A stretch of DNA of 64,000 bases. It comes from Pseudomonas fluorescens (lineage in GTDB: Bacteria; Pseudomonadota; Gammaproteobacteria; Pseudomonadales; Pseudomonadaceae). The notes beneath the pieces are model-generated. The model saw only the letters and a list, made by a program, of their open reading frames with translations. It did no database searches and was not told where the DNA came from. Position numbers and translations under genes: made by a program. Shown piece after piece: positions 9,329 to 17,953 of this stretch; position 1 is the stretch's first letter; each line of letters starts with the position of its first letter. Location of the stretch: the NCBI GenBank assembly GCA_902825215.1, contig LR782234.1, positions 3,224,001 through 3,288,000 of the forward strand, in the 5' to 3' direction.

Positions 9329-9762
9329 TCGGGGCCGCTTACGCCGGGCTGTTCCTGGCGGCGTTCGGTGCCGCGACCTTGCTGCCACTGCAGTCGGAAG
9401 CGCTGCTGGTCGGTCTTATCGTCAGCGAGCGTTACTGGCTATGGGGACTGCTGGCCGTGGCGACGCTGGGCAATGTCCTTGGTTCGCTGGTCAACTGGTG
9501 GCTGGGACGAGGGCTTGAACGCTTTCAGGACCGGCGCTGGTTTCCGGTCAGTTCACAACACATGGCCAAAGCTCAACAGCACTACCAGCGCTTCGGCCAC
9601 TGGTCGCTGCTGTTCAGCTGGCTGCCGGTTATTGGCGATCCGTTGACGCTGATCGCCGGGGTCATGCGTGAACCGCTCGGGCGCTTCCTGCTGATCGTAA
9701 CCCTGGCCAAAGGCGCCCGTTACGGCGTGCTGGCCATGCTGACTCTGGGCTGGCTCGGTTGA
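9325..9762 (+). CDS. DedA/YqaA-like membrane protein (TTG start)
   Basis: This is a 145-residue integral membrane protein of the SNARE-associated/DedA group, YqaA type. It has hydrophobic segments at about 5-22, 33-60 and 85-145, and the family stretch FSWLPVIGDPLTLIAGVMR. The only sensible start is TTG at 9325, inside the stop of the DUF411 gene (TTGA overlap). The next in-frame Met falls in the middle of the protein, so translation is presumably coupled to the upstream gene. DedA proteins act in lipid scrambling and membrane homeostasis; the role here is inferred. Confidence 0.8.
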   Translation: MIGAAYAGLFLAAFGAATLLPLQSEALLVGLIVSERYWLWGLLAVATLGNVLGSLVNWWLGRGLERFQDRRWFPVSSQHMAKAQQHYQRFGHWSLLFSWLPVIGDPLTLIAGVMREPLGRFLLIVTLAKGARYGVLAMLTLGWLG

Positions 9763-9849
9763 ACCATCGGCCACGATCATTGCCTGTTTTTAACGTCGCC
9801 ATAATCCGGCCGTTCGAGCATCGGCCCATTTCAAACGGAGTTTGACCCT

Positions 9850-10893
9850 ATGCCTGTCTCGTTTCCTCGCTGGCTTCCCGGCCTGCTTCTGTGCACGGCT
9901 CTGCCCATGTCCGTGCAGGCTGCCACGCCAGCCGCCGCCGAAGGCCCGGCTTACGGCCCCGAGCTGCAAGGCTTCGATTACCCTTACACGCTTAAGCACT
10001 TCGCCTTCGAATCCCAGGGCAAATCGCTGCAGATGGGCTACATGGACGTCGCCGCCAACGGCAAGGCCAATGGCCGCACCGTGGTGCTGATGCATGGCAA
10101 GAATTTCTGTGCAGCGACCTGGGACAGTTCCATCAAGGCGTTGAGCGAAGCCGGTTACCGGGTGATTGCGCCGGATCAGATCGGCTTCTGCACCTCCAGC
10201 AAACCCGATAACTACCAATACACCTTCCAGCAACTGGCGACCAACACGCAGCAGTTGCTCAAAGCGCTGGGTATCCAGAAAGCCACGCTGCTGGGGCATT
10301 CCACCGGCGGCATGCTCGCCACCCGATATGCCTTGCAGTACCCCGAGCAGGTCGAGCAACTGGCCATGGTCAACCCGATCGGCCTGGAAGACTGGAAAGC
10401 CCTCGGCGTGCCCTATCGCACCGTCGATCAGTGGTATCAGCGCGAACTGAAAGTCAGCGCCCAGGGCATTCGCGAATATGAACGCACCACGTATTACGAC
10501 GGCCGCTGGAAGCCGGAATTCGACCGTTGGGTCGACATGCTCGCCGGGTTGAGCAAAGGCCCGGGCAAGACTCAGGTCGCGTGGAACTCGGCGCTGATCT
10601 ACGACATGATCTTCACCCAGCCGGTGTATTACGAGTTCAAGGACCTGAAGATGCCGACGCTGTTGCTGATCGGCACCTCCGACACCACCGCGATCGGCAA
10701 GGACATCGCCCCGCCGGAAGTCAAAGCGAAGATCGGCCACTACGACGTGCTCGGCAAGCAAGTCGCCAAACTGATCCCGCAATCGACGCTGGTCGAATTT
10801 CCCGGCATGGGCCATGCCCCGCAAATGGAAGAACCGGCGCAGTTCCACAAGGCCCTGCTCAGCTGGCTGAATACATCCAATCCCGTTCGTTGA
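9850..10893 (+). CDS. Exported alpha/beta hydrolase
   Basis: This 347-residue protein has a signal peptide (residues 1-24, cut after VQA). The alpha/beta-hydrolase signs are LMHGKNFC (oxyanion region, residues 80-87), the nucleophile elbow GHSTGG with Ser151, a probable acid in IGTSDTTA and the His of GMGHAPQ near the C-terminus. ACGGAG at 9836 precedes the ATG. The closest general match is to proline iminopeptidase- or epoxide-hydrolase-like enzymes with an open lid; the substrate is unknown. A hydroxyacid dehydrogenase gene follows after 13 bases, so the two are probably co-transcribed. Confidence 0.9.
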   Translation: MPVSFPRWLPGLLLCTALPMSVQAATPAAAEGPAYGPELQGFDYPYTLKHFAFESQGKSLQMGYMDVAANGKANGRTVVLMHGKNFCAATWDSSIKALSEAGYRVIAPDQIGFCTSSKPDNYQYTFQQLATNTQQLLKALGIQKATLLGHSTGGMLATRYALQYPEQVEQLAMVNPIGLEDWKALGVPYRTVDQWYQRELKVSAQGIREYERTTYYDGRWKPEFDRWVDMLAGLSKGPGKTQVAWNSALIYDMIFTQPVYYEFKDLKMPTLLLIGTSDTTAIGKDIAPPEVKAKIGHYDVLGKQVAKLIPQSTLVEFPGMGHAPQMEEPAQFHKALLSWLNTSNPVR

Positions 10894-10906
10894 TGAGGTA
10901 AGGCTG

Positions 10907-11875
10907 ATGGCGGTGCAGATTGCAGTGATTGATGACTGGCAGGACGTGGCCCGCGACGTGGTCGACTGGTCAGTCCTCGAGAACATCGGTGAATTGACCT
11001 TCGTGCATGACTACCCGGCAGACAACGCCACCCTGGCCGAACGTCTGGGCCGCTATCAGGTGATCTGCGTGATGCGCGAGCGCACGCGTTTCGACGAGGA
11101 CCTGCTCAAGCGCTTGCCGGCGCTCAAGCTGCTGGTCACCGGCGGCATGCGCAATGCGGCGCTGGACATGCAGGCGGCGGCGAAACTCGGAATCAAGGTG
11201 TGCGGCACCGACAGTTACAAGCACGCCGCGCCCGAGTTGACCTGGGCGCTGATCATGGCTGCCACGCGCAATCTGCTCAACGAAGCCAACGCCTTGCGCA
11301 ACGGCCAGTGGCAGCAAGGGCTGGGCGGCGATCTGCATGGCAAGACTTTGGCCATTCTCGGTCTGGGCAGCATCGGCCAGCGCGTGGCGCAGTTCGGCCA
11401 GGTGTTCGGCATGCGCGTGATTGCCTGGAGCGAAAACCTCACTGCCGAACGCGCCCAACAGGTCGGCGTGACCTACGTCAGCAAGCAGGAGCTGTTCGAG
11501 CAGGCCGATGTGCTGTCGGTGCACCTGGTGCTCAGCGAACGCAGCCGCGGGCTGGTCGACGCGCAGGCGTTGGGCTGGATGAAGCCGACTGCGTTGCTGG
11601 TCAACACCGCGCGCGGACCGATCGTCGACGAAGGCGCTTTGATCAAGGCTCTGCAGAAACAGCACATTGCCGGGGCAGCGCTGGATGTCTTCGACGCGGA
11701 ACCACTACCGGCCCTGCACCCGTTTCGCACACTCGACAATGTGCTGGCGACGCCGCATGTGGGGTATGTCAGTCGGCAGAACTATGCGCAGTTCTTTGCG
11801 CAGATGATCGAGGATATTCAGGCATGGGCTGCGGGGGAGCCGATTCGCCTGTTGAATCAAGACATCCATGGGTAA
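10907..11875 (+). CDS. D-2-hydroxyacid dehydrogenase
   Basis: This 322-residue NAD(P)-dependent enzyme has the Rossmann motif LGLGSIGQ at about residues 150-157. The catalytic triad is visible: Arg in NTARGPIVDE, Glu in FDAEPLP and His in TPHVGYVS. It reduces 2-ketoacids or oxidises D-2-hydroxyacids in the cytoplasm. The length and the short N-terminal half resemble the formate/phosphoglycerate dehydrogenase-like branch rather than lactate dehydrogenase; substrate not assigned. It follows the hydrolase gene by 13 bases and is closed off by a REP pair. Confidence 0.9.
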   Translation: MAVQIAVIDDWQDVARDVVDWSVLENIGELTFVHDYPADNATLAERLGRYQVICVMRERTRFDEDLLKRLPALKLLVTGGMRNAALDMQAAAKLGIKVCGTDSYKHAAPELTWALIMAATRNLLNEANALRNGQWQQGLGGDLHGKTLAILGLGSIGQRVAQFGQVFGMRVIAWSENLTAERAQQVGVTYVSKQELFEQADVLSVHLVLSERSRGLVDAQALGWMKPTALLVNTARGPIVDEGALIKALQKQHIAGAALDVFDAEPLPALHPFRTLDNVLATPHVGYVSRQNYAQFFAQMIEDIQAWAAGEPIRLLNQDIHG

Positions 11876-11893
11876 CGGTGGTGTCCCGCCCAT

Positions 11894-11993
11894 CGCATTC
11901 GCCAGCAGGCTCGCTCCCACACTGGATCATGCCAGGCACCACATTTCGAGGTGCCCTGAGGTCCAATGTGGGAGCGAGCCTGCTCGCGAAGCG
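11894..11993. repeat. REP pair, variant A
   Basis: Two REP cores in inverted order (the left one is imperfect, with CCAGCAGG where others have GCGAGCAGG) are separated by about 40 bases. They lie between the dehydrogenase stop and the long glgA leader. Confidence 0.85.
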
Positions 11994-12059
11994 TCCAGCA
12001 CAGTCCTTGCCCCCGAACACATCGCACCACAACAGTGCAACCGCCCTCCCGCCTAGCAC

Positions 12060-12477
12060 AAAATCGTGACCGCCCGGTCACCATATTGGCCCTCCGTCGC
12101 AAAAAAACCTGCCCTTCGTCGGTGCGTTTGCTCCGTTTCAGCAAAAAAATCTTACGAACAAACCGATTGTCGAACAATTTACCCATTTGCTCTGGCCCGC
12201 TCTAGGATCTGGCCTAGACTGATTTTCACCGGGTGAAACCGCCCGGTCACATCGTCGAAAAAAACTCGAAACTTTTGCATCGCGCGTCGGGTCATCAAGA
12301 AGACAGAGCCAAAACGACTGGTGCAATCCTTGCAATGGCTTCACCACCCATTCTGCTTGCGCGTGTTGGGTAGCGTTTGCTCACCGATGCGTGGCGCGTT
12401 TGCGCCCGGTCACAGGACGTGGCTCTGAACTTCGTTTGTACGAGACAAGAATCAGATCAACACAACGGGAGATACAT
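12060..12477 (+). promoter_or_regulatory. glgA upstream region with three direct repeats
   Basis: About 420 bases without a gene precede glgA. The 11-mer CGCCCGGTCAC occurs exactly three times (12071-12081, 12240-12250, 12403-12413). The first copy is part of a small palindrome GACCG-CC-CGGTC (12068-12079). A perfect inverted repeat TTTCACC-G-GGTGAAA spans 12224-12238, directly before the second copy. CCTAGACT (12213-12220) resembles an RpoS-type -10 element. GGGAG sits 7 bases before the glgA ATG. These look like operator and leader elements for the glucan operon; the regulator is unknown. Confidence 0.5.
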
Positions 12478-14064
12478 ATGATCAGTGCGGCATTGGATAT
12501 TCAGGGAGAGCGTGCTCACCAGGTGATTGGCGACTCGAGCACTGTCAGCGTTCCCGGCAGCCGATCGATCAACGTTCCCGGCACCCGGACGCTGGCTCCG
12601 GTCGCGAGCCAGAATCCCAACAAGAAAAAGGTTTTGTTTGTCACGTCGGAGATCGCCGATCTGGTGAAAACCGGCGGCCTGGGCGACGTATCCGCCGCTC
12701 TGCCCCGCGCCATGGCGCATCTGCATGATGTGCGCGTGCTGATTCCTGGTTACCCGCAAGTGATGCACAGCGAAAACCCGATTCACATCATCGGCGAACT
12801 CGGTGGCCACGCCGCGCTGCCACCATGCAAGATCGGGCGCATGGACATGCCCGACGGTCTGGTGATCTACGTGTTGATCTGCCCCGAACTCTACGAGCGT
12901 GAAGGTGGCCCTTACGGCGCCAACAACGGCCGCGACTGGCCGGACAACCATATTCGTTTCGCCCGCCTCGGCCTGGCCGCTGCCGATATCGCCGCCAACC
13001 TCGCGCAGATTCACTGGTGCCCGGACCTCGTCCACGCCCACGACTGGCCAGCGGGTCTCGCCCCGGCCTACATGCACTGGCGCGGTCAGCGCACGCCGAC
13101 GCTGTTCACCATTCACAACCTCGCGTACCAGGGGGTGACCAGCCTCGGTTCCTGCCCGGAACTGGGTATTCCCGCCCACGCCCTGCAACAGGAAGGCATG
13201 GAATTCTACGGCAAGATGTCGTTCCTCAAGGCCGGCATGGCCTATTCCAGCCACATCACCACGGTCAGCGCCACCTACGCGCAGGAAATCACCACCCCGG
13301 ATTTCGGCTGCGGCCTCGACGGTTTCCTCGCCGCCAAGACCCAGCAAGGCTTGCTCAGCGGCATCCCCAACGGCATTGACGAGAGCTGGGATTCGGCCAC
13401 CGATCCGCACCTCTTCGCGCCTTTCGCCATTGGCGACTGGGAAGGCAAAGCGGTCAACGCCGCCCATGTTCGCGAGCTGTTCGGCCTCAACGACTCGACC
13501 GGCCCGCTGTTCGCCGTGGTCTCGCGTCTGGTCTATCAGAAAGGTCTGGACCTGACTGAAGCGGTGTCCGAGTTCATCGTGCAGAACGGTGGCCAGATCG
13601 CAATCATCGGCCGTGGCGAGCCGGAGGAAGAACAGGCCATGCGTGAGCTGGCACTGCGCTTCCCTGGGCAGATCGGCGTACGCATCGGCTTCAACGAGAC
13701 TGACGCGCGGCGCATGTTCGCTGGCAGCGATTTCCTCTTGATGCCGTCGCGTTACGAGCCTTGCGGCCTGAGCCAGATGTACGCCCAACGTTTCGGCTCA
13801 TTGCCGGTGGCACGTAATACCGGCGGCCTGGCCGACACCATTGAAAACGGCGTGACCGGTTTCCTCTTCGATGAATCCACCGTCGACAGCTACAAGGAAG
13901 CCCTGAGCCGCGCATTCAAGGTGTTTGCCTTCCCCGAGCTGCTCAACGCCATGCGGTGCCGGGCAATGGCGGCGCCATTCAACTGGAGCAAAGCGGTGGA
14001 ACCGTACGCTGAACTGTACGAACAACTGGTGGCCAAGGCATTGGGTAAAGCCAGCCACAAATAA
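12478..14064 (+). CDS. glgA: Glycogen synthase GlgA
   Basis: This 528-residue GT5 glycosyltransferase adds glucose from ADP-glucose to the non-reducing end of alpha-1,4-glucan. KTGGLGDVSAALPRA near residue 64 is the nucleotide-sugar-binding loop. SRLVYQKGLDL and PSRYEPCGLSQMYA in the C-terminal Rossmann domain are further hallmarks. The ATG at 12478 is preceded by GGGAG. With this start the protein has an extension of about 50 residues before the first beta strand (KKKVLFVTSEI), rich in Ser, Pro and Thr and absent from the classical 477-residue enzyme. It is the first gene of the glucan operon and treZ follows after 17 bases. No glgC lies in the window. Confidence 0.95.
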   Translation: MISAALDIQGERAHQVIGDSSTVSVPGSRSINVPGTRTLAPVASQNPNKKKVLFVTSEIADLVKTGGLGDVSAALPRAMAHLHDVRVLIPGYPQVMHSENPIHIIGELGGHAALPPCKIGRMDMPDGLVIYVLICPELYEREGGPYGANNGRDWPDNHIRFARLGLAAADIAANLAQIHWCPDLVHAHDWPAGLAPAYMHWRGQRTPTLFTIHNLAYQGVTSLGSCPELGIPAHALQQEGMEFYGKMSFLKAGMAYSSHITTVSATYAQEITTPDFGCGLDGFLAAKTQQGLLSGIPNGIDESWDSATDPHLFAPFAIGDWEGKAVNAAHVRELFGLNDSTGPLFAVVSRLVYQKGLDLTEAVSEFIVQNGGQIAIIGRGEPEEEQAMRELALRFPGQIGVRIGFNETDARRMFAGSDFLLMPSRYEPCGLSQMYAQRFGSLPVARNTGGLADTIENGVTGFLFDESTVDSYKEALSRAFKVFAFPELLNAMRCRAMAAPFNWSKAVEPYAELYEQLVAKALGKASHK

Positions 14065-14081
14065 TCAGGGAGGTTTCAAAG

Positions 14082-15878
14082 ATGCCGTCAAGGACCCAAG
14101 AAACCTGGCCCCACGGCGCAATCGTGCTGGACGCCGAACACACGCAATTTGCTCTGTGGGCTCCCGATGCGTTTTACGTCAGTGTTGAACTGGCCGATGG
14201 TCAATCGTTGCCCATGCTGCCGCAGGGTGACGGATGGTTTGTGATCAAGGCCCGCTGTCCGGCGGGCAGTCGCTACCGCTACTGTATCGATGGCGAACTG
14301 GAGGTGCCGGACCCGGCCTCCAGAGCGCAGGACGGCGACCTCGACCGCCACAGCGTGGTGGTTGACCCGCACGCTTACACCTGGCGACACAGCACCTGGA
14401 CCGGGCGGCCGTGGAACGAAGCGGTGATCTACGAGCTGCATGTCGGTGCGCTCGGTGGCTTCGCCGAAGTCGAGCAACATCTGGCCCGGCTCACCGCACT
14501 GGGCATCACCGCCATTGAACTGATGCCGCTGGCGCAATTCCCCGGCGACCGCAACTGGGGTTACGACGGCGTCCTGCCCTACGCCCCGCAAGCCTCATAT
14601 GGCACCCCCGAACAACTCAAGCATCTGATCGACACCGCCCATGGTCATGGTCTGGCCGTGATCCTCGACGTGGTCTACAACCACTTCGGCCCGGACGGCA
14701 ACTACCTGCACCGCTACGCCAAAAGCTTCTTCCGCGAGGACCAGCACACGCCGTGGGGCGCGGCGATTGACTTCCGCCGTCCGGAAGTGCGTGAGTTCTT
14801 CATCGAGAACGCCCTGATGTGGGTGCTCGAATATCGCTTCGACGGCCTGCGTCTGGATGCTGTGCATGCGATTGGCGACTCCGACTTCCTCCGTGAAATG
14901 GCCCAACGCGTGCGACAACAGGTCGATCCGGCCCGTCACGTCTGGCTGACTGTCGAGAACGAGCACAATCAGGCCAGCCTGTTGGAACACGATTACGACG
15001 CTCAATGGAACGACGATGGCCATAACGCCTTGCACGTGCTGCTGACCGGCGAAACCGACGCCTATTACGCTGACTACGCCGAGCAACCGACTGAGCAACT
15101 GGTGCGCTGCCTGAGTCAGGGTTTTGTTTTCCAGGGTCACGTTAACCGTCATGGCGAACGGCGCGGCGAGCCGAGCGAGCATTTGCCGTCCACGGCATTT
15201 GTGCTGTTTCTGCAGAACCATGACCAGATCGGCAACCGCGCGTTTGGCGAGCGCCTGCATCAACTCGCCGACCCGCGCGCATTGCAGGCAGCCACGGTAT
15301 TGCTGTTGCTCTCGCCGATGGTTCCACTGATGTTCATGGGCGACGAGTTCGCCGCCGAGCAGCCGTTTCTGTTTTTCACCAGTCATCACGGTGAACTGGC
15401 CGAACTGGTGCGTGAAGGCAGGCGCAACGAATTCGCCGCATTCAGCGCCTTCGCCGATCCGCACAAACGCGAGACGATCCCCGACCCGAATGCCGAAGCA
15501 ACCTTCCACGCTTCCCAACCACGGCAAGAAAACGGCAATCAACGCCAGCAGCAAACCCTCGAGCTTTACCGCGAACTGTTGCACCTGCGTCATCAGCACA
15601 TCACGCCCCACCTGCCCGGCACGCAAACGCTGGGCGCGCAGAAACTCGGTCATGCCGCCGTGAGCGCGCGCTGGCGGCTAGGCGATGGCAGTGAGCTGCG
15701 AATTGACCTGAACCTCAGCGACACGCCAGTGGTCAACCCTCCACACACCGATGCCGTGTGGCTGTTTCAGCAGCCTGCCGGTGTCACCCCGGATTCGGGC
15801 GAACTGCCCGCGTATTGCGCGCTTGTCAGCCTCACGGCCGCAACCCCTTTGCTACCTCTGGATGGAGAGCGCCTATGA
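14082..15878 (+). CDS. treZ: Malto-oligosyltrehalose trehalohydrolase TreZ
   Basis: This 598-residue GH13 enzyme cleaves trehalose from the end of malto-oligosyltrehalose made by TreY. An N-terminal early-set domain (FALWAPDAFYVSVEL) precedes the barrel. The catalytic regions are visible: GLRLDAVHAI (nucleophile Asp), VENEHN (acid/base Glu) and QNHDQIGNRA (transition-state Asp). GWGYDGVLPYAP-type sequence (NWGYDGVLPYAP) is the usual TreZ/GlgB region. It starts behind AGGGAGG, 17 bases after glgA, and overlaps malQ by ATGA. Length is normal for the family. Confidence 0.95.
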   Translation: MPSRTQETWPHGAIVLDAEHTQFALWAPDAFYVSVELADGQSLPMLPQGDGWFVIKARCPAGSRYRYCIDGELEVPDPASRAQDGDLDRHSVVVDPHAYTWRHSTWTGRPWNEAVIYELHVGALGGFAEVEQHLARLTALGITAIELMPLAQFPGDRNWGYDGVLPYAPQASYGTPEQLKHLIDTAHGHGLAVILDVVYNHFGPDGNYLHRYAKSFFREDQHTPWGAAIDFRRPEVREFFIENALMWVLEYRFDGLRLDAVHAIGDSDFLREMAQRVRQQVDPARHVWLTVENEHNQASLLEHDYDAQWNDDGHNALHVLLTGETDAYYADYAEQPTEQLVRCLSQGFVFQGHVNRHGERRGEPSEHLPSTAFVLFLQNHDQIGNRAFGERLHQLADPRALQAATVLLLLSPMVPLMFMGDEFAAEQPFLFFTSHHGELAELVREGRRNEFAAFSAFADPHKRETIPDPNAEATFHASQPRQENGNQRQQQTLELYRELLHLRHQHITPHLPGTQTLGAQKLGHAAVSARWRLGDGSELRIDLNLSDTPVVNPPHTDAVWLFQQPAGVTPDSGELPAYCALVSLTAATPLLPLDGERL

Positions 15879-17953
15879 GCGATGCGCAACTGGAAATACT
15901 CGCCAGCCGAGCCGGCCTCGCCGTCGACTGGATCGACGCCAATGGGCGTCAGCAGAAAGTCGCTCCTGCGGTATTACGCAATGTCTTGATCGGCCTCGGC
16001 CACCCCGCCAGCACGGCACAGGAAATCGACGCCAGCCTGCTGGAATTGCAAGCGGCGCAACAGGATCATCACTTACCGCCCCTGCTCACGTGCGATGTCG
16101 GCGCACCGTTGGACCTGACGCGCTATTTCGCCCCGGAAACCCCTTGTGAGATTCACCTCGAAGACGGCTCGCGCCTGGACCTGAAGCTTGATTCGCAGGC
16201 GATGTTGCCAGGCATTGTTCCCGTCGGTTATCAGCAAGTGCATATCGGCGATCAATATTTCACCCTGGCGGTGGCGCCGGAACGCTGCTTTAGCGTCGCC
16301 GACGCCGTGGACAATCCGATCCCGCGCGCCTGGGGCCTGAGCGCGCAGTTGTATGCCTTGCGCCGCCCCGGCGATGGCGGTTTCGGCGACACCCTTGCCT
16401 TGGAAGAACTGGTGCGCGTAGCCGGTGAGCGCGGCGCCGACGCCGTGGCGATCAGCCCGATGCACGCGATGTTCAGCGCGGACACCAGCCGCTACAGCCC
16501 GTATTCGCCATCGAGTCGTCTGTTTTTGAATTCCCTGTATGCCGCGCCCGGCACGATTCTCGGCGAACGAGCATTACGCGACGCCATCGAGGCGTCCGGC
16601 CTGGGCAACGAGTTCGCGCAGCTTGAAGACCTGACGCTGATCGACTGGCCGGCCGCGGCCGAGGCCAAGCAGAAACTGCTGCAAACCTTGTACGACGGCT
16701 TTATCGCTGGCGATCACCCGTTGCACCCGGACTTCGCCAGTTTCCGCCACAGCGGCGGCGAAGCGCTGGAGAACCATTGCCGTTTCGAAGCGATTCAGGA
16801 AATGCGCGCCGCCCGTGGCGAAAGCCTCGACTGGCGCGAATGGCCGGAGCACTGGCGTGATCCGCGTGGCGCCGCGCTGGCGGCCTTCGCCGAGGAATAC
16901 GCCGAGCGCATTGGCTATTTCGCCTTTTGCCAATGGCTGATCCACCGCTGCCTGGAACGCGCACAGACTGCCGCGCGCAGTGCTGGCATGAGCATTGGCC
17001 TGATCGCCGATCTGGCAGTGGGTGCCGATGGCGCCGGCAGCCAGGCCTGGAGCTTTCAGGATGAGTTACTGGCCTCGCTGACCGTGGGCGCACCGCCGGA
17101 CATCCTCAATCGTTCCGGTCAGGGCTGGGGCATCTCCGCGTTCTCGCCCGAAGGTCTGGTGCGCAACGGCTTTCGCGCCTTCATCGACATGCTGCGGGCC
17201 AATTTCGCCCACGCCGGTGGCCTGCGCATCGACCACGTCATGGGCCTGCAACGTCTGTGGGTGATCCCCAATGGGGCCGATCCCGCTGACGGCGCGTACC
17301 TGTATTACCCGTTCGACGACATGCTGCGTTTGCTGACGCTGGAATCCCATCGTCACCAAGCCATCGTGCTTGGCGAGGACTTGGGCACGGTGCCCGAAGG
17401 CTTGCGTGAAAAACTCGCCGCGCGCTCGATGCTGGGCATGCGCGTGCTGCTGTTCGAGCAGGACAACACGCATTTCAAGCCGATTCTCGATTGGCCGGAC
17501 AACGCCCTGGCGACCACCAGCACCCACGACCTGCCGACGCTCAATGGCTGGTGGCACGGTCGTGATATCGACTGGAACGCGCGCCTCGGGCTGGTCGACG
17601 CCAACGGCGAGATCGACTGGCGCCATCACCGCCAGCGCGAACGCGAAGGCCTGCGCAATGCGTTGAGCCAGGACCCGCAAAACTTCCGCGAGGAATCCCA
17701 CGAGGCCGATCAAGTGGTCGATGCCAGCGTGCGGTTCCTCGGCCACACCCGTGCGCCACTGGTCCTTTTGCCGCTGGAGGATGCCCTCGGCATCAACGAG
17801 CAGGCGAATCTGCCGGGGACCACCGACACCCACCCGAACTGGTCGCGGCGCTTGCCGGGCACCAGCGAAACGCTGCTCGACACCGACGATGCCGCGCGAC
17901 GCCTGGAACTGCTCGCCTGCGCCCGACTCCAGGCTGCCGAGCGTGACCAATGA
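15875..17953 (+). CDS. malQ: 4-alpha-glucanotransferase MalQ
   Basis: This 692-residue GH77 amylomaltase disproportionates maltodextrins. The start is the ATG overlapping the treZ stop; a longer open frame extends upstream inside treZ but has no support. Catalytic regions: GGLRIDHVMGLQRLW (nucleophile Asp), VLGEDLGTVPEG (Glu) and STHDLPTLNGWW (Asp). The roughly 150-residue N-terminal extension is typical of proteobacterial MalQ. It supplies longer linear chains for TreY and reuses short oligomers released by GlgX. It is coupled to treY through another ATGA. Confidence 0.95.
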   Translation: MSDAQLEILASRAGLAVDWIDANGRQQKVAPAVLRNVLIGLGHPASTAQEIDASLLELQAAQQDHHLPPLLTCDVGAPLDLTRYFAPETPCEIHLEDGSRLDLKLDSQAMLPGIVPVGYQQVHIGDQYFTLAVAPERCFSVADAVDNPIPRAWGLSAQLYALRRPGDGGFGDTLALEELVRVAGERGADAVAISPMHAMFSADTSRYSPYSPSSRLFLNSLYAAPGTILGERALRDAIEASGLGNEFAQLEDLTLIDWPAAAEAKQKLLQTLYDGFIAGDHPLHPDFASFRHSGGEALENHCRFEAIQEMRAARGESLDWREWPEHWRDPRGAALAAFAEEYAERIGYFAFCQWLIHRCLERAQTAARSAGMSIGLIADLAVGADGAGSQAWSFQDELLASLTVGAPPDILNRSGQGWGISAFSPEGLVRNGFRAFIDMLRANFAHAGGLRIDHVMGLQRLWVIPNGADPADGAYLYYPFDDMLRLLTLESHRHQAIVLGEDLGTVPEGLREKLAARSMLGMRVLLFEQDNTHFKPILDWPDNALATTSTHDLPTLNGWWHGRDIDWNARLGLVDANGEIDWRHHRQREREGLRNALSQDPQNFREESHEADQVVDASVRFLGHTRAPLVLLPLEDALGINEQANLPGTTDTHPNWSRRLPGTSETLLDTDDAARRLELLACARLQAAERDQ

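Noticed and set aside
12427..12456. AlgU promoter before glgA (GAACTT then TCAGA)
   Set aside because: The spacing is 19 bases instead of 16-17 and it lies within about 25 bases of the start codon, so support is too weak.
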